A DNA stretch of 64,000 bases from an uncultured Lachnospiraceae bacterium (GCA_910587155.1 CAJULA010000014.1:1-64000), one strand, 5' to 3'. Counted from the first letter of the stretch, positions 55,456 through 63,706 are shown. The notes: generated by a model from the letters alone, not told the origin. Translations and numbers: made by a program.

Positions 55456-55491
55456 TACCAGCGACCGCCTTCCGGCCGGGCAGTCCTGGTA
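55456..55491 (-). promoter_or_regulatory. Leader hairpin of agrA
   Basis: TACCAG (55456-55461) pairs with CTGGTA (55486-55491), with further pairing inside (GAC with GTC, GCC with GGC). It lies between the promoter and the agrA start, about 85 bases before the ATG. It has no T run on the minus strand, so it may stabilise the leader or be a translational control element rather than a terminator. Confidence 0.35.
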
Positions 55492-55515
55492 TGCACTCTG
55501 CAATTCGCTTTCTAT

Positions 55516-55544
55516 ATTATGTCTTAACGTTTTGGTTTTGTCAA
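55516..55544 (-). promoter_or_regulatory. agr promoter with an embedded LytTR-like site
   Basis: On the minus strand a perfect TTGACA (55539-55544) and CATAAT (55516-55521) are 17 bases apart, a strong housekeeping-type promoter about 145 bases upstream of agrA. The spacer contains AACGTTAAG (minus strand, 55523-55531), which fits the W-M-M-G-T-T-N-R-K half-site recognised by LytTR/AgrA regulators. A second half-site at the usual 21-22-base offset was not found. The position between -35 and -10 would suit repression or unusual autoregulation. Confidence 0.6.
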
Positions 55545-56350
55545 CCACCCTAAATCCTGTATTTTCTTGTTTTTACTTCACAACATTTAAGAACATAGGT
55601 TCTTTAAACTACATATTGTATTAAACAGATTCCCTGATGCAAGCACGCAAGCCCACAAGATTGTTTAGCACCTGCTTCGCAGGAACAGGGTATTCGCCCC
55701 AGCCTCACTTCCTTTGGTATTATATACCTTGATAACTCTCCGAAATATATTTTCCATAAATGTTCTGAGACCTCTCTGCCAATGCCTCTTTCTCTTTGCG
55801 GGTTGTTTCCTCCCCATCCAGGTAAAAATGGATATCCGGAGCATGGATATTACACTTCAGTCTTTCCGATGTCAAAGTCGCCCCTCACTCCTGAGTTTTC
55901 CTTCAGATTCTGATCATGAGAGAGGTTTTTTCCATGAGCACTTTGTATGCAACCGTTTCCATGCTGGAAGCAATGCTAGAGGATGTTTCAATATCCAATC
56001 ATACATCTAAGCTTCTTTGAATTGTCAGCTTGTTAACGGATAGTAATGGATGTACTACCTTAAGCAAAGTTAATATTTTCATTTCCATCATAATATATTT
56101 TGCAATATTTTCCACTTTGAGTTCTGACATGGCAGAAAATTTTTGATTACCTGCAACAACTGTTTTGTGCTACTATGCAATGCAAGTCAGAGCACTATCA
56201 AATCTTTCCAATATAGTCATCCCTTAGTAATATCCATATATAAAATAGTTTATCTTCTCCAATTTCCTGCCTGTTACTCCATCTAATAATGCCAGCTTTC
56301 CTACTATTATATTTTGCCACTTTATTGTTAATGAAAATATTACCCATTAA
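55545..56350. other. Gene-poor, AT-rich stretch between agr and the inverted-repeat segment
   Basis: I see no intact gene. A near-palindrome, TTTAAGAACATAGGTTCTTTAAA, lies at about 55585-55607 and could be an operator. On the minus strand a fragment of about 37 codons (KCNIHAPDIHFYLDGEETTR, then EALAERSQNIYGKY) near 55733-55850 ends in a stop and is preceded by in-frame stops; it may be a decayed gene, but I do not recognise it. A short minus-strand frame at 56198-56407 overlaps the inverted repeat and has no recognisable content. Base composition is more AT-rich than the agr genes. Confidence 0.4.
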
Positions 56351-56492
56351 TGATGGATAATTTAAAGTTATCCGTTGGTTTCTATTTATTAAACGCCGTG
56401 TATACAATTAATTGCTGGATAATGAATGCTATCGCGGGATGAAAAGCCTGAAAAAGATAAACAGATTGGGAGAATTTTGTATGGAAGAGTTA
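56351..56492 (+). repeat. Left copy of a perfect 142-bp inverted repeat
   Basis: This stretch is identical, in reverse complement, to 60235-60376. It begins TGATGGATAATTTAAAG and ends ATGGAAGAGTTA. It contains a leader, the ribosome-binding site GGGAG 8 bases before the ATG at 56481, and the codons for MEEL. The identity ends after the fourth codon, where the two genes diverge completely. Together with the right copy it bounds a 3,742-bp unique segment (56493-60234) with convergent genes. Confidence 0.95.
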
Positions 56493-58778
56493 TACTGGGT
56501 GGGAATAAAAGAATCTGAAATTCGTTCATGTATCAATTTATTTAAAGGGAGCGTAACTTTTATTGGTTCTGGGAAAAATGGAAATATTTCCTACTCAGCC
56601 CGTTTTGGCAAGATTTTAAATTATAACAGAGATTCTGATGTATTAGAAAATTTTATAAGAGAAGTGCTTTATTCACTTATTCGCCAAAATCTAAATGTAA
56701 AATTTATGTTTTATAATCCGCGTTTTGCGTTTTATTTTGGGGAAGAAATTGTTAAACGTACAATAGTTACCAATAAAATATATCCATATAATCTTTTGCG
56801 GGATAAAATGAAAACCCGGCTCTGGTTATCAAATACAATACCAACTTTAGAAAGTATCGCATTATCTTACAGTCAGTGTTCCATTGAATATTTTAAAAAA
56901 ATTTTTCCGGGCAATACGTCATTTATTGTACAAGGATGTACAGGTTCCGGTGGTAATGATACCTATGTAGTCGACGATAAATCCTGGGAAACTGTGAAAA
57001 AATGCTTAAATAAGTATGAAATATTTCTTCTTTCACCCTATATAAAAGCTTCTTTTTCCATTAATGTTCACGTTATAATAGGAAATAACATTGTAATTAC
57101 ACCTGCTTCTGTCCAAATTGTGGAAAGGGTTGAAAACAGGCTTATCTTTCACGGAAGTGATTTTATTGCATACGACAGTCTATCATATAAGGTGAAAGAG
57201 AAAGTACGGCTCTATGCAGATAAGGCTGCCAAATTAATAAAAAATATAGATTATAAAGGGATTCTGGGAATCGACTTTCTGGTCTCTGACACTGAGGTTT
57301 ATTTTTTGGAAATCAATCCACGTTTTCAATCTTCAACCCCTCTTTTAAATGAAGTATTATCAAAAAAATACGGGATAACCTTACAGGATATTTATTTGAA
57401 AATTTATTCAGATGAAGAATATGTAATTCCTCAATTTCAATATGACGTTCCATTTAGTTCCTATATTACGGATGCGCATCAATCCTATGGTCATTATCCT
57501 GAATATCTTAAAAATGCCGTCGAATCAAAGGAAGTTTCCGCTGTGTTAAGAGATGGATTTGATGAAAATAAGATATATGAAGAAGATGCCAGTATTTACA
57601 GTATATTGCTAAATACAAATATTACAACTGTTAATCCAAATGGTACTTTAAACCTACACGAAAATATTAAACCTTACCAGAAGGATATTCCCAATACAGA
57701 TTCTTTTTATTACTGTTTGGATCTAAAAGCAAAGTTATTGTCACAAGGAATAAAAATCTCTGACAAAGCAGAAAAAATTATGCAACAGGAGCACATACGA
57801 AAAGGAACATATAGTTCAATAGATATTTATATACGATCAGATTTTATTATAAATGCTCCTGTCAATCTAAAACTATGCAGTATGTCGCCATTTGAAATTC
57901 ATTTCAAAGATAATGACTTTTGGCTCTTTTATGCCGGAGAAAAAATATGTTTGATTCATCTGGACAGGAATGGATCATTTTACAATATAAAAACAAAAAG
58001 TGGGAATAAATATGAAGATTTATCTTTTCTCGCTACAGACCGATTGAGACTTCATCATTCACTTGGATGTTTTTTTAAACGAAACAAATGCGGGTGTGCT
58101 TTCTGTGATGTACCTTCAGGCCCATCTGATTACAATAAGGAAGATATGATTGAAATTATAGATTGGCATATTGCTAAATCGAAATTCCGTCATATCTTAA
58201 TTGGAGGGGGTTCCGGCCAACCAGAAATTGAATATATTAGAATTATTGAAATGATTCAGTATCTGCGATCAAAAACAGATAAGCCAATATATTTAATGTC
58301 TCTGCCTCCACATGATCTACAAATCTTATCCGAGTATCATCATGCCGGGCTAAATGAAATTGCTTTCAACATAGAAATTTTTGATAATAATCTCAGGAAA
58401 ATATATATGCCCGGCAAAGGTTCAATTTCCGTAGAAAACTATAAAGAGGCACTATTAAAAGCGGTAGAACTATGGGGAAAAACGGGAAATGTGAAAAGCT
58501 CCATCTTATATGGATTGGAAAGTGATGCCAGCTTCTTATCGGGTATCGAGTGGCTGGCATCACATGGCATACAGCCGATTATTTCAATATTCCGTCCTTT
58601 GCAGAATACCGAAATGAAAAATAGGATTGTTCCTGAAAGTACAACATTAAAAAAGATATTTTACGCAGCATTAAATATATGTCAAACATATCATTTGAAT
58701 CCAGGGCCAGATTGTGTTTATTGTCAAAATAATACATTAAGCCTTTCTAATGATATTTTTTCTTTGATTCGTAGTTGA
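56481..58778 (+). CDS. ATP-grasp / radical-SAM fusion protein
   Basis: 765 residues from the ATG at 56481. Residues about 100-330 are an ATP-grasp domain: IVQGCTGSGGNDTYVV is the ATP-binding loop, and GILGIDFLVSDTEVYFLEIN followed by PRFQSSTPLLNEV is the metal-binding end. After a linker, residues 520-750 are a radical-SAM domain: C530, C539 and C542 form a C-x8-C-x2-C cluster, with further Cys at 537, followed by ILIGGGSGQPE (SAM-binding glycines). The end has PGPDCVYCQNN (C745, C748), as in several radical-SAM proteins. ATP-grasp ligation plus radical chemistry suggests modification of a peptide or small molecule; the substrate is unknown. An upstream TTG at 56412 gives 23 extra residues but lacks a ribosome site. 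It is AT-rich and on the opposite strand to the injection genes. Confidence 0.8.
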   Translation: MEELYWVGIKESEIRSCINLFKGSVTFIGSGKNGNISYSARFGKILNYNRDSDVLENFIREVLYSLIRQNLNVKFMFYNPRFAFYFGEEIVKRTIVTNKIYPYNLLRDKMKTRLWLSNTIPTLESIALSYSQCSIEYFKKIFPGNTSFIVQGCTGSGGNDTYVVDDKSWETVKKCLNKYEIFLLSPYIKASFSINVHVIIGNNIVITPASVQIVERVENRLIFHGSDFIAYDSLSYKVKEKVRLYADKAAKLIKNIDYKGILGIDFLVSDTEVYFLEINPRFQSSTPLLNEVLSKKYGITLQDIYLKIYSDEEYVIPQFQYDVPFSSYITDAHQSYGHYPEYLKNAVESKEVSAVLRDGFDENKIYEEDASIYSILLNTNITTVNPNGTLNLHENIKPYQKDIPNTDSFYYCLDLKAKLLSQGIKISDKAEKIMQQEHIRKGTYSSIDIYIRSDFIINAPVNLKLCSMSPFEIHFKDNDFWLFYAGEKICLIHLDRNGSFYNIKTKSGNKYEDLSFLATDRLRLHHSLGCFFKRNKCGCAFCDVPSGPSDYNKEDMIEIIDWHIAKSKFRHILIGGGSGQPEIEYIRIIEMIQYLRSKTDKPIYLMSLPPHDLQILSEYHHAGLNEIAFNIEIFDNNLRKIYMPGKGSISVENYKEALLKAVELWGKTGNVKSSILYGLESDASFLSGIEWLASHGIQPIISIFRPLQNTEMKNRIVPESTTLKKIFYAALNICQTYHLNPGPDCVYCQNNTLSLSNDIFSLIRS

Positions 58779-60246
58779 AATGCAAATTGCCTATGGATAA
58801 ACCCAGTTTAATATTTTTCTCCTGCAACATCTTATGTTTGTTTTCAACATAAGATGCTGTTTTATTGTCTTTAGTTCCAACACAAGCTTCAGCAGGTAGA
58901 GAACTGTTATTTTCCATTAACTGTTTTATAAATGTGCCTAATGTGATGATATCCGCAGTAACTGCTAAAGCAGGTAATAACCAAGCAGTACTTCCCTCCA
59001 CGATTCCTTTCAATATGCTGATAAATAAAATAAGTCGATTTGGATCCAAAGATGCAACTAACATCCATATGGAAAATGTAGGAGAATTATGTTTGATTTC
59101 AAAACTATAATCCTTATCTGAAATCTCACTGTATTGCAGGCAATCTTCCAACACGGAAATTAAATAAGTAAACTCTTCTGCCTGCTCTATTGTTAAATCA
59201 GTCGTTAATGCCAGTACGATATGGGATTTCTCCGTATTATCAAATAAAATATTTTTTATTTCATCAATATGCAGATTAAATTGATATTGTTCTCCTACAG
59301 TAAGTTCAACCGACATAAAATAATATACAATTTTAAAGTAAAGTTCGGATAAAAAATGCCGGTCAAAATCACCTTGTATTACCGCCAGTCTGCATAAGGA
59401 CTTTAATCTGCGAAAGTCTCTCATACGTATATATTCTTTTAATCCTTCATATATGTATTTTTGAGCAAGCTGCCGATTTTTTTCAAATAAAGCTATATTA
59501 GCTAAAGGAAAATATTCTCTTTCTTCAAGATAATATTGAGAAAACACCGGCAATAATTGAAGATATTCCGTGACCGTTAATATAGGGGCATTTTCCATGG
59601 AAGAAGAAATTTTCACATCATTTCCCGGTAACATTATGTTTTGAAAACCATCAAAAATATATGCAATCTGATGAAATGGAAGAATAACATTTTTCAAAAC
59701 AGTATTACGTAAAATGGAAAACTCCATATTACACCCTATAAATGAGCTGTTCTCTATAACAGCGTCCCGAAAATTATTATCCTGTAATGTCGTATGTGTA
59801 AAATTACAGTCATATATCTTAGTTTTAAAAAACTGTGACTGAGAGATAGAAGAATTTTCTATATGCAGGCCTTGAAATTTTGTATTATAGAAGCAGCTTT
59901 GGTTTAAATTGGAAGCATTTATCATTGCCCGGTCAGAATTGCTGCTTTGAATACAACTGTTAGAAAAATCGCAAAATTGCATATTTACGCCTTCAATTAT
60001 ACAGTCATTTAAAGTACATGAGCGAAAACGAGAGCCGGATGCGCCTGCGTATCGAAAACTGTTTCCGTTAAAACAGCATTCATTATAATCACCATTTTTA
60101 ATACGCAATCCGGTAAAATCATCAGGAACATCTTTTATTTTATTTCCTGTATACTGCATTTCTGAAAATTCCGTATTATCATATTTTTTCAGTATCTTTC
60201 TGATATTTTGAGGCTTGTCTAATCCAAATGTCGGTAACTCTTCCAT
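58747..60246 (-). CDS. Pentapeptide-repeat protein with C-terminal membrane segment, sharing its 5' end with the ATP-grasp gene
   Basis: 499 residues from the ATG at 60246, preceded by the same GGGAG site and MEEL codons as the gene at 56481, because both lie in the inverted repeat. Residues 30-210 are a pentapeptide beta-helix (DYNECCFNGNSFRYAGASGS; CNFTHTTLQDNNFRDAVIEN; FIGCNMEFSILRN). The middle is helical, and residues near 420-465 are hydrophobic (ILFISILKGIVEGSTAWLLP) and probably membrane-associated. The gene converges on the ATP-grasp gene, with a 32-base overlap at their 3' ends. A TGnTATAAT promoter lies just outside the right repeat. Function is unknown; an alternative cell-surface or immunity-type protein is possible. 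Confidence 0.75.
   Translation of the reverse strand: MEELPTFGLDKPQNIRKILKKYDNTEFSEMQYTGNKIKDVPDDFTGLRIKNGDYNECCFNGNSFRYAGASGSRFRSCTLNDCIIEGVNMQFCDFSNSCIQSSNSDRAMINASNLNQSCFYNTKFQGLHIENSSISQSQFFKTKIYDCNFTHTTLQDNNFRDAVIENSSFIGCNMEFSILRNTVLKNVILPFHQIAYIFDGFQNIMLPGNDVKISSSMENAPILTVTEYLQLLPVFSQYYLEEREYFPLANIALFEKNRQLAQKYIYEGLKEYIRMRDFRRLKSLCRLAVIQGDFDRHFLSELYFKIVYYFMSVELTVGEQYQFNLHIDEIKNILFDNTEKSHIVLALTTDLTIEQAEEFTYLISVLEDCLQYSEISDKDYSFEIKHNSPTFSIWMLVASLDPNRLILFISILKGIVEGSTAWLLPALAVTADIITLGTFIKQLMENNSSLPAEACVGTKDNKTASYVENKHKMLQEKNIKLGLSIGNLHFNYESKKKYH
58828..58856 (+). terminator. Terminator for the ATP-grasp gene, inside the opposing gene
   Basis: CATCTTATGTT (58828-58838) and AACATAAGATG (58846-58856) form a perfect 11-bp stem with a 7-base loop, followed by CTGTTTTATTG. 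It lies 50 bases after the ATP-grasp stop and within the coding region of the convergent pentapeptide gene. Confidence 0.7.
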
Positions 60247-60376
60247 ACAAAATTCTCCCAATCTGTTTATCTTTTTCAGGCTTTTCATCCCGCGATAGCA
60301 TTCATTATCCAGCAATTAATTGTATACACGGCGTTTAATAAATAGAAACCAACGGATAACTTTAAATTATCCATCA
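60235..60376 (-). repeat. Right copy of a perfect 142-bp inverted repeat
   Basis: Exact reverse complement of 56351-56492. It supplies the leader, ribosome site and first four codons of the pentapeptide gene. Beyond 60376 the sequences differ: this side has a promoter (60378-60386), while the left outer flank has no comparable -10. Confidence 0.95.
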
Positions 60377-60377
60377 A

Positions 60378-60386
60378 ATTATAGCA
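60378..60386 (-). promoter_or_regulatory. Extended -10 promoter just outside the right inverted repeat
   Basis: On the minus strand TGCTATAAT ends two bases before the inverted repeat. A TGn element makes this an extended -10 that does not need a good -35, and none is seen (the region 16-18 bases upstream is T-rich). The predicted start site falls at about 60371, inside the repeat edge, so whichever gene lies next to the right repeat would be transcribed. Confidence 0.6.
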
Positions 60387-60454
60387 CATTTTCGCTAAAA
60401 AAACATCCCATTTCCCCTTTTTCAACAATCTGAAAACAACCACATCCCCCATCC

Positions 60455-61147
60455 TCACGCAAACACCACCCCAAACGCCTCAAAAACTTCCTGGCACACT
60501 TCCATATTCCGGGGTTCGGCTTCCTGCAGTACCGCCTGCTCTTCTTTTGTCAATACCACCTGCTGCCCCGGGGACTGAATCCGTTCCCGGTAGAGGCGCT
60601 CCGCGATTTCCATCCTCGGCTCGTCCATGGAACAGACATCCTCGTAGTAGGGCATGGCCTCTTCGAACGGCTCCATCTGATGCTGCAGAAGATACCCGCC
60701 GTGCGCAAGCCAGTCCTCATACGCATCCCTGCTGAGTATCTGACCATTCTCCTGCCAGAAGCCGGTCGTCACATAGGGCAGCTTCTTATCCCCTTCCCCG
60801 TCCTCGAACAGCTCAGCCAAAGTCTCTGCCATCTCCTGAATCTCTGCCGGTGCTCCCTTATAATGGGATCGGGCATACTGATCTGTAAGTACCAGTTCCG
60901 TCCGCTCGCTGAAATACATCCAAAACATGCCAAGCAGCAGCCCCTTCTCTTCCGAAAAGATAAGCGCGGCTTTTCCTTCGCCGTTCTCTGTCACATAAAG
61001 TCCCCCGGACCATGTATGCTCCTTCAATGTAAAGGGAAATTCCGTCAACATCACGCCATGCACGCAGGATGCCAGAATACATCCTTTCCATAATTCCGTA
61101 CCGTCTATTGGCAGTCTGTTTACCTCCCTGTCATCTGAACCGTTCAT
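60455..61147 (-). CDS. Candidate immunity protein for the HNH effector
   Basis: A 230-residue acidic soluble protein (ELFEDGEGDKKLPY, SMDEPRMEIAERLYRERIQS), mixed alpha/beta in its first 140 residues (GCILASCVHGVMLTEFPFTL; LYVTENGEGKAALIFSEEKG) and helical after that. I recognise no family. It lies directly downstream of the HNH nuclease gene on the same strand, the usual place for the cognate immunity gene, and its acidity fits an inhibitor of a basic nuclease. A perfect 10-bp hairpin lies between the two. An AGGA site precedes the ATG (ATGGAGGACAAAG). Function is inferred from position. Confidence 0.5.
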   Translation of the reverse strand: MNGSDDREVNRLPIDGTELWKGCILASCVHGVMLTEFPFTLKEHTWSGGLYVTENGEGKAALIFSEEKGLLLGMFWMYFSERTELVLTDQYARSHYKGAPAEIQEMAETLAELFEDGEGDKKLPYVTTGFWQENGQILSRDAYEDWLAHGGYLLQHQMEPFEEAMPYYEDVCSMDEPRMEIAERLYRERIQSPGQQVVLTKEEQAVLQEAEPRNMEVCQEVFEAFGVVFA

Positions 61148-61161
61148 CTTTGTCCTCCATA

Positions 61162-61186
61162 GGACATGCGGACAGGCCGCATGTCC
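61162..61186 (-). promoter_or_regulatory. Hairpin between HNH toxin and immunity genes
   Basis: GGACATGCGG (61162-61171) and CCGCATGTCC (61177-61186) are a perfect 10-bp GC-rich stem with a 5-base loop. It lies 15 bases before the immunity start and 66 bases after the effector stop, without a T run on the minus strand. It could protect the immunity mRNA or reduce read-through. Confidence 0.5.
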
Positions 61187-61252
61187 GTTTGCAACAGTGC
61201 AGACAGGCTGCCCTGTTATGTCTGTTTGCTTACTTCCCTAGCCCGTGTATCA

Positions 61253-62131
61253 TCAGCATATTTTGTCAATCTCTTTTTTCAGACCCGCTTTTCTTGATTT
61301 CTGCAGCGCCTCTGACCATTCACAGGGATTATCCAGCGTACAGATTTTGCAGTTTTTATCAGGATAACCATCAATCATCCCCGGCGGTGTCTGTGGTACT
61401 TTATTCGGCGGTTTCTTTCCATTGTTACACAATGTATTACACTTCCACAGTTCACTGTCTGTCTTGCCGTTCACGCTGAATTTATCTTCGGTTGCATTGG
61501 GAACGGTCTGTGCGCAGATACAGCCGAATGCTTTGTTGTTTTTCTTGATATTGGCCTGCCGTCCCAACATCTGCGCATTGCAGAATCGGTTGCAGCCGCC
61601 TTTTGATTTGGAATAGATATGATCTACATTCCATTCATTACTTTCATATTGACCGGAAGCAGGAATTACCTGCTCGTATCCGCCTTTTTTCTTACTGTAA
61701 ACATCAGAACGCATGACCAGGTTATTTTGTACAAGATTCGCCCGCCCCACCATAAGCTTCTGGAAATTGGTAAAGTCCACGCCATTGTGTATCTTCAGTT
61801 TGTCCATATGATCCTTGATATATTTCTCGTCCAATCCCCGGAAAACCAATGGCTTTGTCCCATCCTCGCTCAGATCGGCCCTGAGCTTTTTCACAAGTCC
61901 TCTCGTATATGTCAGAACAAGCGTCACACCCACACTCTTATAAGAAATCGCCGACATGGCAATCTGCTTCTTATTCTCATCTGCCCATACCTCTGCCCCA
62001 TAAGGGATGCGGGTACTGCACCGCAGAAAACTGTTGCAGGGGCAGTCCACTGCCGGATTATTGGTATCAGGTTCCGCCGATTTCCCCTGGCATCCCTTTG
62101 CGCCATCTACCGCTTTAGGCATACTGTTCAC
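61253..62131 (-). CDS. HNH nuclease effector, cassette C
   Basis: A 292-residue protein. The N-terminal 120 residues (PCNSFLRCSTRIPYGAEVWA; IAMSAISYKSVGVTLVLTYT) may be an adaptor or delivery region. Residues 165-200 are an HNH/beta-beta-alpha-metal nuclease core: WNVDHIYSKSKGGCN followed by NAQMLGRQANIKKNNK, with catalytic H171 and likely metal ligands N185 and N194. Several cysteines after it (C-x-C near 207, C-x4-C, CKIC, C-x4-W) suggest a zinc-stabilised C-terminus. It is smaller than the Rhs effectors and is not fused to a spike; it follows the adaptor-like gene with a 17-base overlap. It probably degrades DNA in a target cell. Confidence 0.75.
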   Translation of the reverse strand: MNSMPKAVDGAKGCQGKSAEPDTNNPAVDCPCNSFLRCSTRIPYGAEVWADENKKQIAMSAISYKSVGVTLVLTYTRGLVKKLRADLSEDGTKPLVFRGLDEKYIKDHMDKLKIHNGVDFTNFQKLMVGRANLVQNNLVMRSDVYSKKKGGYEQVIPASGQYESNEWNVDHIYSKSKGGCNRFCNAQMLGRQANIKKNNKAFGCICAQTVPNATEDKFSVNGKTDSELWKCNTLCNNGKKPPNKVPQTPPGMIDGYPDKNCKICTLDNPCEWSEALQKSRKAGLKKEIDKIC

Positions 62132-62570
62132 CTCCCAGTGTACCGATCCGTTCCAGCTCCAGGTTCAGATATCCGCGCCGCAGCAGGCATTCCGCCAGAG
62201 CCAGATTGATCACATAAGATACTTTTTTATAATTGGGAACCATAAAGAGGGGCATCAGCCCCATCGGCCGTACCGCGCTGACCGAGCCGTCCTCCCGAAA
62301 TACCGCGCCCTCTTCTTCCAATACCGCCGGTTGGAAAGACCAGAGGATGGGAACTCCCTCTCCTTCCAGGACACATGGCGTAAAATCCATGGACGGCAGA
62401 AACTGCTCCAGCAGCTCCTTCACCCGGTCGCTGATCAGCGGACAGGGATGAAGGGTAAAGTCCGGCAGTTCCCCTTTTTTACTCATACTGCATATAAAAA
62501 TATCTTTGTCATGATTGAGAATCTTTACCCTGCCCCCGCCCTCAAAAGGTTTCATTAAAAAGTATTCCAT
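62115..62570 (-). CDS. Small adaptor-like protein, cassette C
   Basis: A 151-residue paralogue of 9435-9956 and 36774-37259. The shared parts are PLISDRVKELLEQFLPSMDF and the C-terminal LAECLLRRGYLNLELERIG. In this cassette it lies directly before the HNH effector rather than a DUF4280 gene, which supports a role in binding or loading whichever effector follows. It overlaps the effector gene by 17 bases. No catalytic motif is visible. Confidence 0.6.
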   Translation of the reverse strand: MEYFLMKPFEGGGRVKILNHDKDIFICSMSKKGELPDFTLHPCPLISDRVKELLEQFLPSMDFTPCVLEGEGVPILWSFQPAVLEEEGAVFREDGSVSAVRPMGLMPLFMVPNYKKVSYVINLALAECLLRRGYLNLELERIGTLGGEQYA

Positions 62571-62625
62571 CCCCTACCTCCATGCCGCAGAACGACAGGC
62601 TTCCCTGTTTGATCTGTCCGCTTCA

Positions 62626-63696
62626 TCAGCAGTTCAGGAAGCCCACCTGCTCTTTTTGCACATGATCCAATTCATAATACTCCTTATGAATCTCATTGAA
62701 CATGGCGCCTGTCAGATCTGCACCGCGAAAATCCGCCCCTTCCATGGCACTGAACGTCAGATCGGCTTCTCTGAGCATGCACCCGACAAAACTGGCCCAT
62801 TCACAATCGGGACGTGTCCATGTGGCGTCGTTGATCATACAGACGCTGTGCGCGCCTGTCAGTACGGCCTTTTCCAGATTGGCGCCGTCAAACCTGGCGC
62901 CGGGAACCCAGGCCCCCGCAAGGGATGCCTCCTTCATGCTGCTGTCACAAAACCAGGCGCCGTCCAGATTGGCCTCTTCAAAGTTGCACCTATCCAGTAT
63001 GCATCCCCGGAAGTCACACCCGCTCAGGTCAAGGCCACCAAAGTCCCAGCCGGAAAAATCAAGCCCCCGATAGTCCCGGAACCGATAGGACTCCTCTTCC
63101 TTTTTGTCAAACCACTTTTTCCTCTCGTCCCTTTCCATATCCGGAGTAAAACACCGGCAAACCCGTCCATATCCCATGTATTCACAGACACGGACAAGAA
63201 ACGTATCACTGATCCGCATGTCCTGCATGGAAAATCCCATCACAGCCCTTCTGCACGCCATCTCCGCATATTTCCAGAAATTTGCGGCTGACAGGCTCTG
63301 GCAGCCTGGCAGCATCCGCTCCGGCAGCCTGGCCCGGTATTTTTTTACCAGGCTTTCCGTCTCCTTCATCATCTCCTGATAATAGCGGAAAATTTCATCG
63401 CCGCACACTTCCCCGGCCTGCGCCTGCTGCGGATCGGCATACCACTTCGTGCCATAGACCATAATGGGGATCCGGTAATCCTGCGCCAGCAGTCTTGTAC
63501 GCAGCATGGTCACTTCCATATAGGCAATTTCCCCATATCCGTTCTCCTGCATCTCTCCGACCCGTCGGCAGGCGTCTTCCAATCCCTGCCGAAACAGACC
63601 GGTCAGCTCTTCCAGATGGGAAAAATAATAAGCATTGGCACGCAGCAGTGCCTGATTATTGATTTCTATGTATTCCTTTCTGAAATCTTCATTCAT
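62626..63696 (-). CDS. Pentapeptide-repeat protein, cassette C
   Basis: A 356-residue protein. A helical N-terminal 200 residues (HLEELTGLFRQGLEDACRRV) precede a well-formed beta-helix: GLDFSGWDFGGLDLSGCDFR, CILDRCNFEEANLDGAWF, ASLAGAWVPGARFDGANLEK and ADLTFSAMEGADFRGADLTG. It is the clearest pentapeptide series of the three cassette copies. It lies 10 bases after the end of the spike gene at the window edge, so the vgrG-pentapeptide-adaptor order of the other cassettes is preserved. Confidence 0.85.
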   Translation of the reverse strand: MNEDFRKEYIEINNQALLRANAYYFSHLEELTGLFRQGLEDACRRVGEMQENGYGEIAYMEVTMLRTRLLAQDYRIPIMVYGTKWYADPQQAQAGEVCGDEIFRYYQEMMKETESLVKKYRARLPERMLPGCQSLSAANFWKYAEMACRRAVMGFSMQDMRISDTFLVRVCEYMGYGRVCRCFTPDMERDERKKWFDKKEEESYRFRDYRGLDFSGWDFGGLDLSGCDFRGCILDRCNFEEANLDGAWFCDSSMKEASLAGAWVPGARFDGANLEKAVLTGAHSVCMINDATWTRPDCEWASFVGCMLREADLTFSAMEGADFRGADLTGAMFNEIHKEYYELDHVQKEQVGFLNC

Positions 63697-63706
63697 AGGT
63701 AAACTC

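Noticed and set aside
55714..56010. Plus-strand frame of 98 codons between agr and the inverted repeat
   Set aside because: No recognisable domain or ribosome site; the minus strand of the same region shows a better, but broken, coding pattern that I also could not identify.
56198..56407. A 69-codon minus-strand frame reaching into the left inverted repeat
   Set aside because: No ribosome site, no recognisable content, and part of it is the repeat's leader sequence. The equivalent frame is not maintained beside the right repeat.
56412..56480. TTG start giving 23 extra residues on both inverted-repeat genes
   Set aside because: The ATG at 56481 (and 60246) has a GGGAG site 8 bases upstream, while the TTG has none; the shared 23 residues are then simply leader sequence within the repeat.
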